Shown piece after piece: positions 34,396 to 44,102 of a stretch of DNA of 64,000 nucleotides. The notes beneath the pieces were generated by a model. The model did no database searches, was not told the DNA's origin, and saw nothing but the letters and a program-made list of their open reading frames with translations. The number at the start of each line of letters is the position of its first letter. Within the stretch, counting starts at the first letter, position 1. Position numbers and translations under genes: made by a program. Source of the DNA: an uncultured Sunxiuqinia sp. Its GTDB lineage: Bacteria; Bacteroidota; Bacteroidia; Bacteroidales; Prolixibacteraceae. Location: the NCBI RefSeq assembly GCF_963678245.1, contig NZ_OY782770.1:868001-932000 (forward strand), written 5' to 3'.

Positions 34396-36255
34396 CTACG
34401 AATTCTTTTCAGTTGAAATAGCCTCCATAATTCGAATTCCGCTCTTTTTCATGAGTTCACTTGCATTAAAATCATTACATATACCCGGGCGAATTTCATA
34501 ACTAAAAATCATTGAATCATTTATAATTTCACTGTTGAAACTATAATTTGTAACCAGCTTTTTATTCCCCGATAGTTTTGCCAGTTCAATATCGTGTGTT
34601 GCAACAATTCCTGATGTTTTGAGCTCACACAATTGATTAATCAATGAAAAACCTCCTTTATGTCTATCTTCTGAGTTTGTACCTTTAAACATCTCGTCTA
34701 AAAGAAAAAACGTGTTGTCATTACTTTCGATCAGTTTCAGCATCTTTTCAATTCTGCTTAATTCGGCATAAAAAGAGGAGATTCCTTCCTTCAGATTATC
34801 CTGAGTTCTCATACTTGTATATAATTTCAGGTTCGAAACCTGCCCATTTTTTGAACAACAAGGTGCACCCGCCAATGCCAAAACCAGATTTACGCCCACG
34901 GTTCTTAAAAAAGTACTTTTCCCTCCCATATTCGAACCGGTTATCAAGACAACATCACCGTGTCCCTCGGAGTGAAAATCATTACACACCCGTTTAGTCG
35001 AATTGATTAAGGGATGCCCCAACGACTCAAATTGTACGTAATTGTTCTTTTCTGCTATCTCCGGAAATGTATAGGATGGATTTGAATAGCAATAACCTGC
35101 AAGGCTATTGATTACTTCAAATTCACTGACTACTTCAGACCATGCTTTCAAAAACGCCTTATTTTTTGACTTCCATTTTTCTACGCTTATAATCAAGTAA
35201 ATATCGATTAGCAGGAAACTATTTAATATAGAATAAAAATAATTTCCTTTTATTGGCATCTTTATCTTATTTACACCTCTTTGCTGAGAGAAGTCTAATA
35301 ATTTGCACAGCTTTTTAATTTCTTTGAATGCTGAATACTTGTTTTTACTTAGCAATGATTTTAGTTGCTCTAATTTTTTCGATTGGAAACTCTCACCTTC
35401 AACTTTATTGATCAATGTATGATACCCTCTTAACGTGTTAATATTCTCTGTTGAGGTTTCAACGATATCGTCAGCTATGGGTCTTACTTTTTTTAAAATT
35501 CTGCTGATAATAAATAAAACTGTAACAAAAGGGAGCAAATAAATAAACCAGCTTGATGACGCAGCATAAGGTAGGTAAAAATATAAGGTGAGAAATGATA
35601 GACCCGAAAGGATTATGGCTGCTCCCAGATAGATTCGTCGATATTTTAATAAAACGACAGGAGCTTCTACCCAATTTAACAATTTATTGTAATCACTTTT
35701 TTTATTCTGAAAGTGCATGCCTGACGCCTGAAAATTCTGCCTCCAATCCAATTTTTGAGCTAATTCTTTGATGGCTGTTTGTCGGTCGTGTATTTCATTA
35801 TTAGGTGCAGGTTCCGACAGCCATTCTGATAACAAAATCATACCCGACTCTGTCGTTGTTCTGTTGAGTAATTGAAAAATGGAATGCTCTCCAAAAACAT
35901 CTAAATCAGAAGTATAAGGATGATTTGGATTGATAAACTGGTCTCCGGTATCAAATTCTTCCAGATGAGATTTTTCTCTTAAAATTTCGGATTCATTTAT
36001 ACGTTTCAGGAATGCGGTATGCTTTTTCAGGTAGGCTATTTTGTTATAGTACTTGATTGCAGCACCAAAACATACGATCAATAGTGGGAAAACAATCAGA
36101 ACGGGAGCTAATGAATTTGAGCTGAGCAAGTAGATCAGGATGATACTTGAAATGACAAAAATAAATAACCTAAGAAATGAAATACGTTTCAACAACTTAC
36201 TTAGCTTAAGCAAGTTGTCATCGTATGTTTTTATGTTGTCGCTATAGATTTTCAT
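34396..36255 (-). CDS. Membrane-associated MutS-family ATPase
   Basis: About 619 residues from ATG 36255; the frame extends upstream to a TTG at 36279, but the ATG is preferred. Two hydrophobic segments lie near 30-65 and another pair near 205-250. The C-terminal half is the MutS ATPase: P-loop ITGSNMGGKSTFLRT and LLDEMFKGTNSEDRHKGG, then ATHDIEL. The mismatch-binding domains of MutS1 are absent. This is a short MutS-like group found in Bacteroidota with membrane helices, of unknown role. It is unlikely to be a mismatch-repair protein in the usual sense. Confidence 0.85.
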   Translation of the reverse strand: MKIYSDNIKTYDDNLLKLSKLLKRISFLRLFIFVISSIILIYLLSSNSLAPVLIVFPLLIVCFGAAIKYYNKIAYLKKHTAFLKRINESEILREKSHLEEFDTGDQFINPNHPYTSDLDVFGEHSIFQLLNRTTTESGMILLSEWLSEPAPNNEIHDRQTAIKELAQKLDWRQNFQASGMHFQNKKSDYNKLLNWVEAPVVLLKYRRIYLGAAIILSGLSFLTLYFYLPYAASSSWFIYLLPFVTVLFIISRILKKVRPIADDIVETSTENINTLRGYHTLINKVEGESFQSKKLEQLKSLLSKNKYSAFKEIKKLCKLLDFSQQRGVNKIKMPIKGNYFYSILNSFLLIDIYLIISVEKWKSKNKAFLKAWSEVVSEFEVINSLAGYCYSNPSYTFPEIAEKNNYVQFESLGHPLINSTKRVCNDFHSEGHGDVVLITGSNMGGKSTFLRTVGVNLVLALAGAPCCSKNGQVSNLKLYTSMRTQDNLKEGISSFYAELSRIEKMLKLIESNDNTFFLLDEMFKGTNSEDRHKGGFSLINQLCELKTSGIVATHDIELAKLSGNKKLVTNYSFNSEIINDSMIFSYEIRPGICNDFNASELMKKSGIRIMEAISTEKNS

Positions 36256-36409
36256 CTCATTATAATTTAAAATTTTCAACGGTATTCGATGGAACTCGCT
36301 TATAATGACTCTCCTGTGTGTGATGGCCTTTAAATGCTCGTTTCATGTGCTTCTAATCGTTTATTTTTTCCCATTTTAAGTTCGTGCAGTTTCAGTTGCA
36401 AATTTTCCG

Positions 36410-37399
36410 TCAATGAATAAGCTTATTTGTTGCATGATGTTTTTTTAAAACGTTAATTAAAACGTTACCCGTTTTAAGCCCTTTGATTACATACTCGTAA
36501 GCTTCGGATATATCTTCGATTAAATATTCCCGATCAATAACGGGTTTGAACTTTCCTGTCTCCAAAAGATGACTAATATACGGTATTGTTTTCTGCTTGT
36601 TGTAAGGAATAGGGAAAATTACTTTTTTACCAGACATAGACGTTAAGAGCGGATAGAAAACATTTTGGGAATAGGGCCCCAGCTCAGACGAAATATAGAT
36701 ACCTTTTTCTTTCAATATTGATTTACACTTCCCAAATGTGCTTTTACCAACGGTATCAAAAACAAAGTCGTATTTATCGTTATCACTCGTAAAATCTTCT
36801 TTGGTATAATCAAAAACTTTGTCGGCACCTAAAGATTTGACAAGCTCCATATTTTTCGTGTTACAAGTAGCTGTTATTGTGACATCATATTGCCGAGCAA
36901 ATTGCAGAAGAGCAGAACCAATAGCACCAGTTGCACCATTTATGAGAATATTTTGTCCTGACTTGATCGTTACTTTATGTATGAAAGAATACGCATAATG
37001 AGCCCCTTCTAAACCAGCGGTAGCCTGTTTAAAATCAATGTTTCCCGGGATTAAGAAAACATCATCCTCTGTTGTCGTTGTATATTCAGCTTGAGATTCA
37101 GCCCCAGTATCGTTAAAGCCAAATACCCGATCTCCGATATTAAATGCCTTAACATTTTTGCCAATTGCTATTACTTCACCTGCGAAGTCGGTCCCTAAAA
37201 TAATTTTACGTGGCTTAAATAGTCCTAAGACAAATCTCATGATAAGTGGTTTTGCCGTAAGGTTGGCACAATCTGTCCTGTTGACAGTTGTAGTATAAAC
37301 TCGAATTAGTACTTCATCGTCTTTGGGTGTTGGTTTTTCAACCTCTTCAATTCTTATTCGACTTGGAGAGCAATAACTTCTTCGTATTGAGGCTTTCAT
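36410..37399 (-). CDS. NAD(P)-dependent zinc-type alcohol dehydrogenase / quinone oxidoreductase
   Basis: 329 residues. GroES-like N-terminal domain with GTDFAGEVIAIGKNVKAFNI and GDRVFGF, then Rossmann domain with NGATGAIGSALLQFAR. Catalytic zinc Cys residues are absent, so it belongs to the zinc-independent quinone oxidoreductase (QOR) branch of the MDR family. Substrate unknown. A 150-bp gap lies between it and the broken DUF4424-like gene; no clear operon. Confidence 0.88.
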   Translation of the reverse strand: MKASIRRSYCSPSRIRIEEVEKPTPKDDEVLIRVYTTTVNRTDCANLTAKPLIMRFVLGLFKPRKIILGTDFAGEVIAIGKNVKAFNIGDRVFGFNDTGAESQAEYTTTTEDDVFLIPGNIDFKQATAGLEGAHYAYSFIHKVTIKSGQNILINGATGAIGSALLQFARQYDVTITATCNTKNMELVKSLGADKVFDYTKEDFTSDNDKYDFVFDTVGKSTFGKCKSILKEKGIYISSELGPYSQNVFYPLLTSMSGKKVIFPIPYNKQKTIPYISHLLETGKFKPVIDREYLIEDISEAYEYVIKGLKTGNVLINVLKKHHATNKLIH

Positions 37400-37548
37400 G
37401 TTTTATTCTTTATTCTTCAATTGAGTACAACAGTTGATACATGCTGCTGTAGCGGATTTCGGAGCACGTTCTTGTTCGCGAGGACTGAATAGAGATGCGA
37501 TTCTGCAGTTACAAACCGCAACACTCCCACTACGAAATGGGTACTGCT

Positions 37549-38684
37549 TTATGCACTCGGTTTTATCTTTTTTAATGCTATCATTATTTTATTTTTCTCA
37601 CCTTTTGCGGTCATAATTTTAACTTTTACGATAGACTTGTTCTTAATATCAATAACTTCATGAAAATCAACTTTATTCTCATTGACAAACAAGTCATAAT
37701 CCTCTTTAAATTCATCATAGTCGGATGAAATGATTTTTCCGTTGGTACTTGCTTCTACAATTCTCTTTAACTCTGTCAGAACAAAGTCTTTTGTGTAGAT
37801 TTTAACTACTCCATTAGTTTGATTCGTGTATCTTCTGGTTTTTTGAGGTTTCTTGAGAACTTCTATGTTTGCTATATCATTAGGGTCTATTTTCTTTAAA
37901 TCAAATTCTTCTACTAAATCTCCGTCGACGATGAATCCTGGAGGAATGGGCTTTTCCCCTTTATACAGAATTTTATTTGAGTTGTAATATAATTTAATAT
38001 CATCGTTTGTTGTTGGTTCAAAATCTGAAAGAATCCAAATCAATTGATTGTTATTTATTTCAACGTTATTGGGGTGTTGTGAAATGATTGAATCAATTTC
38101 TATGTCTTTCAAGTTTACAACAATTTCAGCTTTTCCAATGGTACCATTCCAGTTGGCACCCGTACTTAACAGATAGGTGAAAAATCTTTTGTTGCTTTTA
38201 TATAGCATACCAAAGGGTAATGAATATTGAACTTCAATCGTCTTAGATTCACCCTTTTGAAATTCTCCATCCCATAAATACCAGTCCTTTATAATTTGAT
38301 GTGTGTTTATTTTTTTTCTGAATTCTTCATTGTTTTTCAATGAATCTAAAAGGTAAAACTTTAAAGCCTTACCATTTTCTTTGACTTCAAATCTATTCAG
38401 TTTTTCTGACTTGCTTATCAAACGATGATGGTAGAAATTCATCTCTGGAAAACCAACTTGGAGTTTTTCATGTTCTCCGAGGTTTTCATGTTAAAAGAAC
38501 ATTTAACAACCGAACTATCATTATAGAGGTCGATAACGACTTTTTCGGATTCCATTCTTACCGATGTTGTATTGTTCGGGTAGATTGTTTTTGCTTTAAT
38601 CACAACGGGCTTGATGTCTGCAAATAGATTTACGTGTTGAAGAATAAGAATCAGAATTACGAATACTAAATTATATATTTTCAT
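37549..38684 (-). pseudogene. DUF4424-like exported protein, broken by a one-base deletion
   Basis: Signal peptide MKIYNLVFVILILILQHVNL from ATG 38684. The first frame stops at 38439 after KNSKLVFQR, while the second frame carries VGFPEMNFYHH, the typical DUF4424 continuation, starting just before that stop. Adding one base near 38452-38460 (on the coding strand CCAAGTTGG, one A short) joins both frames, giving about 378 residues. The C-terminal part contains a TonB-plug-like segment (IDPNDIANIEVLKKP and NGVVKIYTK), as seen in Bacteroidota regulators. Length 1136 nt is one short of a codon multiple. It may be decay or assembly error. Confidence 0.78.
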
Positions 38685-39134
38685 AGTTTGGATGTTGTTA
38701 GATTTAACCGATGCATAACGTCTACGTGTACTCCGACAGGATTGCATACCTCCTATCTATTTCAAATCGTCGTCTCCTACATCAGAGGTTTTAACTCCTA
38801 CTCATAAAAATCGGAAATTTCGATTCATTAGTTGTGTATTTGGGTTTTAACTGTCCCAAGTTAGCAATTTTGGGAGGCAAGTGACACTGTTGACTATAAT
38901 TTATTTCATTCAAAATAATACCGACTAGAAGCCATTCTGAAGAAAAAGGGCTTCGTGGATATTCAACACGAAATGTAGAGGAGACTTCCGATTGGCGAAT
39001 TCGACTACCAATTGTAATAATTTCCGCCCCTCTGCCAATCTAAAGGCTGATAGCTGCCCTTGATTAATCCGGTAAACCTTAAGGCCTAAACAGATGTTTT
39101 ACAATTATCTATCCTGAGAAAATAATACTTAGTC
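38685..39134. other. 450-bp intergenic region with one copy of a dispersed repeat
   Basis: Contains the repeat at 38834-38918 and the promoter area for the minus-strand DUF4424-like gene and the plus-strand TspO-like gene. No other feature seen. Confidence 0.5.
38834..38918. repeat. Dispersed intergenic repeat, copy 1
   Basis: About 84 bp with roughly 85 percent identity to 41222-41305, including CAAGTTAGCAATTT and TAATTTATTTCATTCAAAAT in the same order and orientation. Weaker similarity (TTTCAAATC and flanks) extends toward the gene start. Both copies lie 150-160 bp upstream of a minus-strand gene. Confidence 0.75.
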
Positions 39135-39929
39135 ATGAAACAACTGCTTTATCTTTTTTTAAACAGCCTAACACTTCTTTTTGCTTTAACCATGAACTAT
39201 TTATCCGGAACGAGTGCCATAAATGAAATGACGGTGGGAGAAGTAAGTGCCAAATTTGAAAACCTGTTTACTCCGGCCGGTTATGCTTTTGCCATTTGGG
39301 GAGTCATTTATCTGCTATTGATTGCTTTTGTGGCGTATCAATGGTATGCATGGTTCAAGCATAAACAGGATGAAGCATTGAATCAAACCGGCTTCTGGTT
39401 TGCCTTATCCAATGTAGCTAACGGACTCTGGATTTATGCGTGGACGCATTTACAACTTGAGTTTTCAATTCTGCTGATGCTGGTATTGCTTTTTTCATTA
39501 ATCGTCTTGACACTGCGGTTACGGCTCGAAATATGGGATGCTCCCCTACGCATCATCTTTTTTGTTTGGTGGCCGGTTTGCATCTACTTAGGGTGGATTG
39601 TTGTCGCTTCCGTAGCAAATTTCTCAGCCTGGTTGGTGAGTATAGGGTGGAGTGGCGGTTCGATATCCGAAACATACTGGGCACTGCTGATGATTGCAGT
39701 TGCAACGTCCATTTACGCCTTGCTCATTTATTATCGAAATTTGAGGGAAGCAGCACTCGTTGGAGTGTGGGCACTCATTGCTATTGCAGTAAAACAATGG
39801 GAAATGAATCGTTATGTGGTATATGGAGCGTTAGCTGGCGCGCTTGTTCTGTTCCTTTACAGTATGTGGCATGGCTATAAAAACAGGCTAACATCTCCCG
39901 CCAAGAAACTAGAACGGGGAGAATTTTGA
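39135..39929 (+). CDS. TspO/MBR-related membrane protein
   Basis: 264 residues with about seven hydrophobic helices. The FTPAGYAFAIWGVIYLLL segment is the TspO/MBR-related signature, and Trp-rich helices (WFALSNVANGLWIYAWTH) follow. It is longer than bacterial TspO (about 160) and belongs to the broader tryptophan-rich group. Possible role in tetrapyrrole or lipid handling. Single gene, downstream of the intergenic repeat. Confidence 0.78.
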   Translation: MKQLLYLFLNSLTLLFALTMNYLSGTSAINEMTVGEVSAKFENLFTPAGYAFAIWGVIYLLLIAFVAYQWYAWFKHKQDEALNQTGFWFALSNVANGLWIYAWTHLQLEFSILLMLVLLFSLIVLTLRLRLEIWDAPLRIIFFVWWPVCIYLGWIVVASVANFSAWLVSIGWSGGSISETYWALLMIAVATSIYALLIYYRNLREAALVGVWALIAIAVKQWEMNRYVVYGALAGALVLFLYSMWHGYKNRLTSPAKKLERGEF

Positions 39930-40008
39930 TGTCAGCACCCTCCCCAAGGCATGAAGTCAAAGCCTTTCGCTTTTACTTAGCACGTGGTGAAATTGCGCGT
40001 TCTTTTTA

Positions 40009-40419
40009 TTACTGTTCAGCATGTAATCCAATTCGGTTGCCCTCCGAATCTATTATGATTGAAAATAGACCGAAAGGTGCTTCAGTTTTCGGAACAAGCA
40101 CTTTCCCTCCTACTTTTTCAACTCTATCAATTACAGTTTGAATATCCGGACTAGCATTCAAATATATAAACACCCCCTTTTCAGTTGGTATTCTGTCTTT
40201 TGATTTGGATAAAACACCTGTAACTCTTCCCGAAAGTGCCTGTTTTATAGTTGGGTCATATGGAAAAAAACTTAATTCCTCATTTGTTTCTGCAAAAACC
40301 TTAGTAGTCATCTTAATATCAAATATGGTCTCATAAAAGTTTTTAGCTCTTGCTGTATCTAAAACAGGTATCTCAAACCAAGTTAAAACATTATTTTCCT
40401 TACCAATTTTTTGTAACAT
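40009..40419 (-). CDS. VOC-family (glyoxalase-like) protein
   Basis: 136 residues. A single-domain vicinal-oxygen-chelate fold, with TWFEIPVLDTARAKNFYETI at the N-terminus and GLFSIIIDSEGNRIGLH at the C-terminus, in the usual beta-alpha-beta order. The metal-site residues are only partly conserved. It lies 72 bp downstream of the Crp/Fnr gene and on the same strand, possibly one transcript. Substrate unknown. Confidence 0.85.
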   Translation of the reverse strand: MLQKIGKENNVLTWFEIPVLDTARAKNFYETIFDIKMTTKVFAETNEELSFFPYDPTIKQALSGRVTGVLSKSKDRIPTEKGVFIYLNASPDIQTVIDRVEKVGGKVLVPKTEAPFGLFSIIIDSEGNRIGLHAEQ

Positions 40420-40491
40420 AAATCACTTTTTTTAGTTTATACAAAAGTGCTACATAATTGTACTTGTAAGCTGAGACATTTGTCACAAAAA

Positions 40492-41061
40492 TCAAGAAAT
40501 TCGTCTTTTTCGTATTCTACTTAGCGTTTCTCTCGTTACGCCAAGAAATGAAGCCAATTGAGACAGCGGCACTCTTTGTAAAATATGGGGGTAATAGGAT
40601 TCAATATATTCCAATCGCTCCTGTGTCGTGTAGAGTTTGAAAATTGTTGAAAATTCTTCTTGTTTTGCTGCAAATTGGCGTAAACAAATTCGCCCTAAGG
40701 TTTCGACTTCAATACACTGACTTGATATTTCAAATAATTTACTCTTATTGAATACAATACTGATTATCGGTTCAGAAGCTATGATGCTATATTTAGATTT
40801 TAATCCGCTACCAAAACTCGTAACGTTTGTTGCTATCTCATTCTCAAAATAGAATGCTGTATTTTTTTTATTCCCATCAATCTCATAGCAACTTTTACAA
40901 TACCCTATTTCGATATAAAAAAGTGAATTACAAACCTGATTTTTTCGTAAGAGTAGTTCATTTTTGGCAAACTCTTTCTTAGATAATGCAGGCTGTAACT
41001 TTTCCCAACTTTCATCAGAAAACGTTGTTAAGGAACGAATATAAGTTAATAATTTATTCAT
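40492..41061 (-). CDS. Crp/Fnr-family transcriptional regulator
   Basis: 189 residues. N-terminal cyclic-nucleotide-binding-type barrel (NELLLRKNQVCNSLFYIEIG) and a C-terminal HTH ending LSQLASFLGVTRETLSRIRK, the usual form of Bacteroidota Crp/Fnr proteins that lack the Fe-S cysteines. No ligand can be assigned. It has a repeat copy at 41222-41305 upstream and the VOC gene downstream. Confidence 0.88.
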   Translation of the reverse strand: MNKLLTYIRSLTTFSDESWEKLQPALSKKEFAKNELLLRKNQVCNSLFYIEIGYCKSCYEIDGNKKNTAFYFENEIATNVTSFGSGLKSKYSIIASEPIISIVFNKSKLFEISSQCIEVETLGRICLRQFAAKQEEFSTIFKLYTTQERLEYIESYYPHILQRVPLSQLASFLGVTRETLSRIRKRRIS

Positions 41062-41814
41062 TTATTTTATGGGTTTAATAAATGACGCGTAACCTTAGTC
41101 CGTTTATATGTCGGATATATACCATCTGTTTCAAATCACAATCCCCTATTATTCCAAATATTAAGGCCGGCAAACTTTTATTCTTTTACAAAAAGCACTC
41201 GGCAGTGTTGGTTCACTGTCGAGTATTGGGGGTTTAAATGTCACAAGTTAGCAATTTCGGGAAGCAACTGACACTGCTGACTTTAATTTATTTCATTCAA
41301 AATAACGGTTAATGTGGGATATCACTTATTTTAGGTAGACTGAAACTATTTGGAGTCCATTTTCTTCTCTGTAGAAGGCGCTTTATAGGATAACCTTAGG
41401 TAAAAAGCGTCTTTTTGGTCAAAAAAAGTTGGTTTCGGCTTAAACCAAATGAAAAGTGACCCCGAACCAGACGGAAAATGGTCAAAAAATATCGCTCAGC
41501 ATCCGTTTTTAGTAAACATAATAACGATCGATTCAGAAGAAAAGGTACCGTCCAGTTGAGTACGTCTGCCCGGAAAGGTTTTCAATAAAGGATCAGTTCG
41601 TTTGTTCTTCCTTGTTTTTTTATGTCATTACCGAGCATGGAAAGCTGCGCGATCATAAACCAGCTGACTTGTTTCGAAACGAATATCAGCCTGAGCTTAC
41701 AGGTTTCGAAAGAGCAAGGAAATGGTTGAATGGCTAGTACAAATTATCCAAAATCGACTCATCAAGATAACTTGTCGACTGAACGTCGACCGCCTCAGGC
41801 TCAAGATTAATATA
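41062..41814. other. 750-bp intergenic region with a repeat and hairpin
   Basis: Contains repeat copy 2 (41222-41305) and a hairpin with TTGGTTT (41429-41435) inverted at 41442-41448. Between 41500 and 41800 there is no credible frame, though some of it reads like decayed sequence near the transposase gene. Confidence 0.5.
41222..41305. repeat. Dispersed intergenic repeat, copy 2
   Basis: Direct-orientation partner of 38834-38918. Lies 161 bp upstream of the Crp/Fnr start, as copy 1 lies 150 bp upstream of the DUF4424-like start, so both may descend from one duplicated upstream region or a short mobile repeat. Confidence 0.75.
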
Positions 41815-42345
41815 CTAAAACGCGATATCTTTATCCACTAAGCCATCGCCGGTGTCATGGATGTAGGAATTAAACGAAGACATCTCCCATTTAGAAGGAT
41901 GAGTGACCAGATTGTGAATTACCGGAATTTGATGGATGTATAAAAAGCAAGTGGTGATGTAATCAACATTTGCAAAATCGTCGAGGGGCGCTACCCGTTC
42001 GTGATTTAATATTTTCGCTTTTGTAGGTTGTGCAAAATACCGCCCGGTTTGCCGATTTTCCTTATTGTAGGCCCGGGTGTACGAACTGGTCATTAACCGT
42101 AAATTAACAGCCAGTGGCTGCTGCAACTTACCCTTTTTATTGACTCTCAGCGACAATCCTTCAGGTTTTACCTGCACCAAAAGATGAAAATGATTTGGCA
42201 CTAAACACCAGGCCAAAATGTTACAACACGGATGTACGTATGCTCGCAGTCGTTCTTTGAAAAAAAGATAGTTTGTTCTGGACTTAAAAACGGGTTCGTT
42301 TGACCGATTGAAAATATGGTAGATGGTATCTGCTTCGAATTTCAT
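41815..42345 (-). CDS. REP-associated tyrosine transposase-like protein (Y1 HUH, IS200 relative)
   Basis: About 176 residues from ATG 42345. YHIFNRS at the N-terminus, LVPNHFHLLVQV with the HUH pair, and YTRAYNKENRQTGRYF as the catalytic tyrosine region fit RAYT proteins. These are single-copy host-borne transposases linked to REP-type palindromes. No terminal inverted repeats of a complete insertion sequence are seen. The hairpins and dispersed repeats upstream could be its target elements; this is not shown. Confidence 0.88.
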   Translation of the reverse strand: MKFEADTIYHIFNRSNEPVFKSRTNYLFFKERLRAYVHPCCNILAWCLVPNHFHLLVQVKPEGLSLRVNKKGKLQQPLAVNLRLMTSSYTRAYNKENRQTGRYFAQPTKAKILNHERVAPLDDFANVDYITTCFLYIHQIPVIHNLVTHPSKWEMSSFNSYIHDTGDGLVDKDIAF

Positions 42346-42357
42346 AACTAAGCTCAT

Positions 42358-42691
42358 TTTACTGGTGTAGAATACAAATTACAACCTTTCGACCAAATAA
42401 ACTACAAATCTGTCTTAATTTATAATGTTCTTTTTTGGGTGCTGGCAGGAGTCTCCGAAACAAGCAGTCTTTCCGCAAATATTAGGCTAATGATCGGCCA
42501 TCTTAAACTTGTAAGAAATTAAAATTCAAAACATTATACCAAAACCACGTCAATATTATCAAGTACAGTTAGATCCAAAAAAGCGGAGTCGTAAAATCAA
42601 CAATTCAATTTCTAGCACGAAAAAATCCTTCAGCTGATAATGAGCTAAAGGGGTTCTGAGGATTCGTCACTCTATTACACTTCACGTCACG
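42358..42691. other. 334-bp gap with a possible minus-strand terminator
   Basis: Near 42624-42665 the minus strand can form a stem from AATCCT with AGGATT, followed by TTTT, downstream of the spondin-like gene. The rest shows nothing. Confidence 0.4.
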
Positions 42692-43947
42692 CTAATTTTT
42701 TTGTATGGTTACTTTTATTACCTGTGATGCTTCCGGCCAGGGGAATCCATGATCGAGCATGCGCACCGTACCTCCTTGAACATCTTCGCTAGACGTTTTC
42801 GTGCTGGGATATTCGTTTGGCTCGGTTCCGGCATCCCTAATCATTACTTCGTTGGTAATGTCTTTTACCGCCTTGCCAACTGTTAGTTTGATACCATCGT
42901 CGCCAAAAGCAAAAAACTCGTCATTCGAATCTCGCAACATACTCGCTATACTCAGGTATTTGTTGGGCGTTGCTTCGATAGAAAACGTATACTTATCACC
43001 AGGGAATATTGGCCCTGCACTTCTTGCAATATCAGGCATATTGTAAACACCCGAAGTATAACCATTATCCATCAACGATGTGTTTAATTCTAAAGGATCT
43101 CCCGTTTCGGCAAGCAGCTCCAGGCCCCATCCATAATCGGTGTTGTTTTCGGTAAATACAGGCCTTTCGTCTTTGTCATGAATAACCCATAAAACAGACG
43201 CAATTGGCGAAACGTAGCCGCTATTCATCGAAAGATAATCACCTAAAACAGATGCGTTTCCTGTTTCAGCAAGGTCTTCAAGCCCTTTGTGGTAATCAGC
43301 CATTCCCGCTTCAAAAAGTGGTTTTTCAGTGGTGTGTACCACCCAGGCTACCGGTGAGATACCCGTTGTTGTAGTAGGAAGATTGTCGATGGTTACCTTA
43401 AACATACTGTTGCCGTCATAATCCAAGGTCACCGTCAGGTTTGTGCTAACCATGCCGTAATCATAGACATCGCCCACAGCCGACATTACCTGAACGACTC
43501 CATTTTCATCAGCACCATCATTCATATTGTCCATGCCAGGCATCTGGTTCACTTGTGTTCCGGCATCCCACAACATCACTTGCGAAGTAATATCACCGGT
43601 TACGGGGCTACCACAGTTATAAAGGTCAATTCCCATTCCATTGGGGCATAAAATCCGTCGTTCGAAAAACCATACATGGTTGCAAATGATAACTTATGAT
43701 TTGGACCCGCATGGAACGAAAATTTGAATGACTCTCCCGGGTGTGCAGGACCTGCCTCGCTGGCTCCCTCCGGAATACTTGAAACACCCGACTCGAAGAA
43801 CATGTAATTGGTAGAAACATTTTCAACTGTTACCGTGTACATTTTCACAGGAAGATAATCGCCACCACGTGGAAAATCTTTTTTAAGACATTGGGTGAAT
43901 AACAATTCGACCAATGCCAAACTCAATGTTAATCTGAAAACTTTCAT
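42692..43947 (-). pseudogene. Spondin-domain exported protein, broken by a one-base deletion
   Basis: From ATG 43947 a signal peptide (LSLALVELLFTQC, a Cys at the expected end) leads into a spondin-type domain, with VKMYTVTVENVS and FKFSFHAGPNHKLSFATMYG. The first frame ends GFYAPMEWELTF, while the second reads NGMGIDLYNCGSPVTGD directly after the same point. Restoring one A in CCCCAAATGG near 43641-43644 joins them into about 418 residues. Two spondin-like repeats follow (LWDAGTQVNQMPG and IRDAGTEPNEYP). Total length 1256 nt is one short of a codon multiple. Function unknown; a surface lipoprotein is likely. Confidence 0.8.
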
Positions 43948-44102
43948 AGCAATAAATTTTAAAATTAATCTATCACTAAGGTCTGGCTTAAGTATCACAG
44001 AAAAGTCACGAGCTGTTAAACTTTTATTAGAACAAGCCCATGCGTTTCCCTGAATACGAAACGGAGCAGCTCAAGCAACATGATGACTGTCTCCCCCCCT
44101 TG

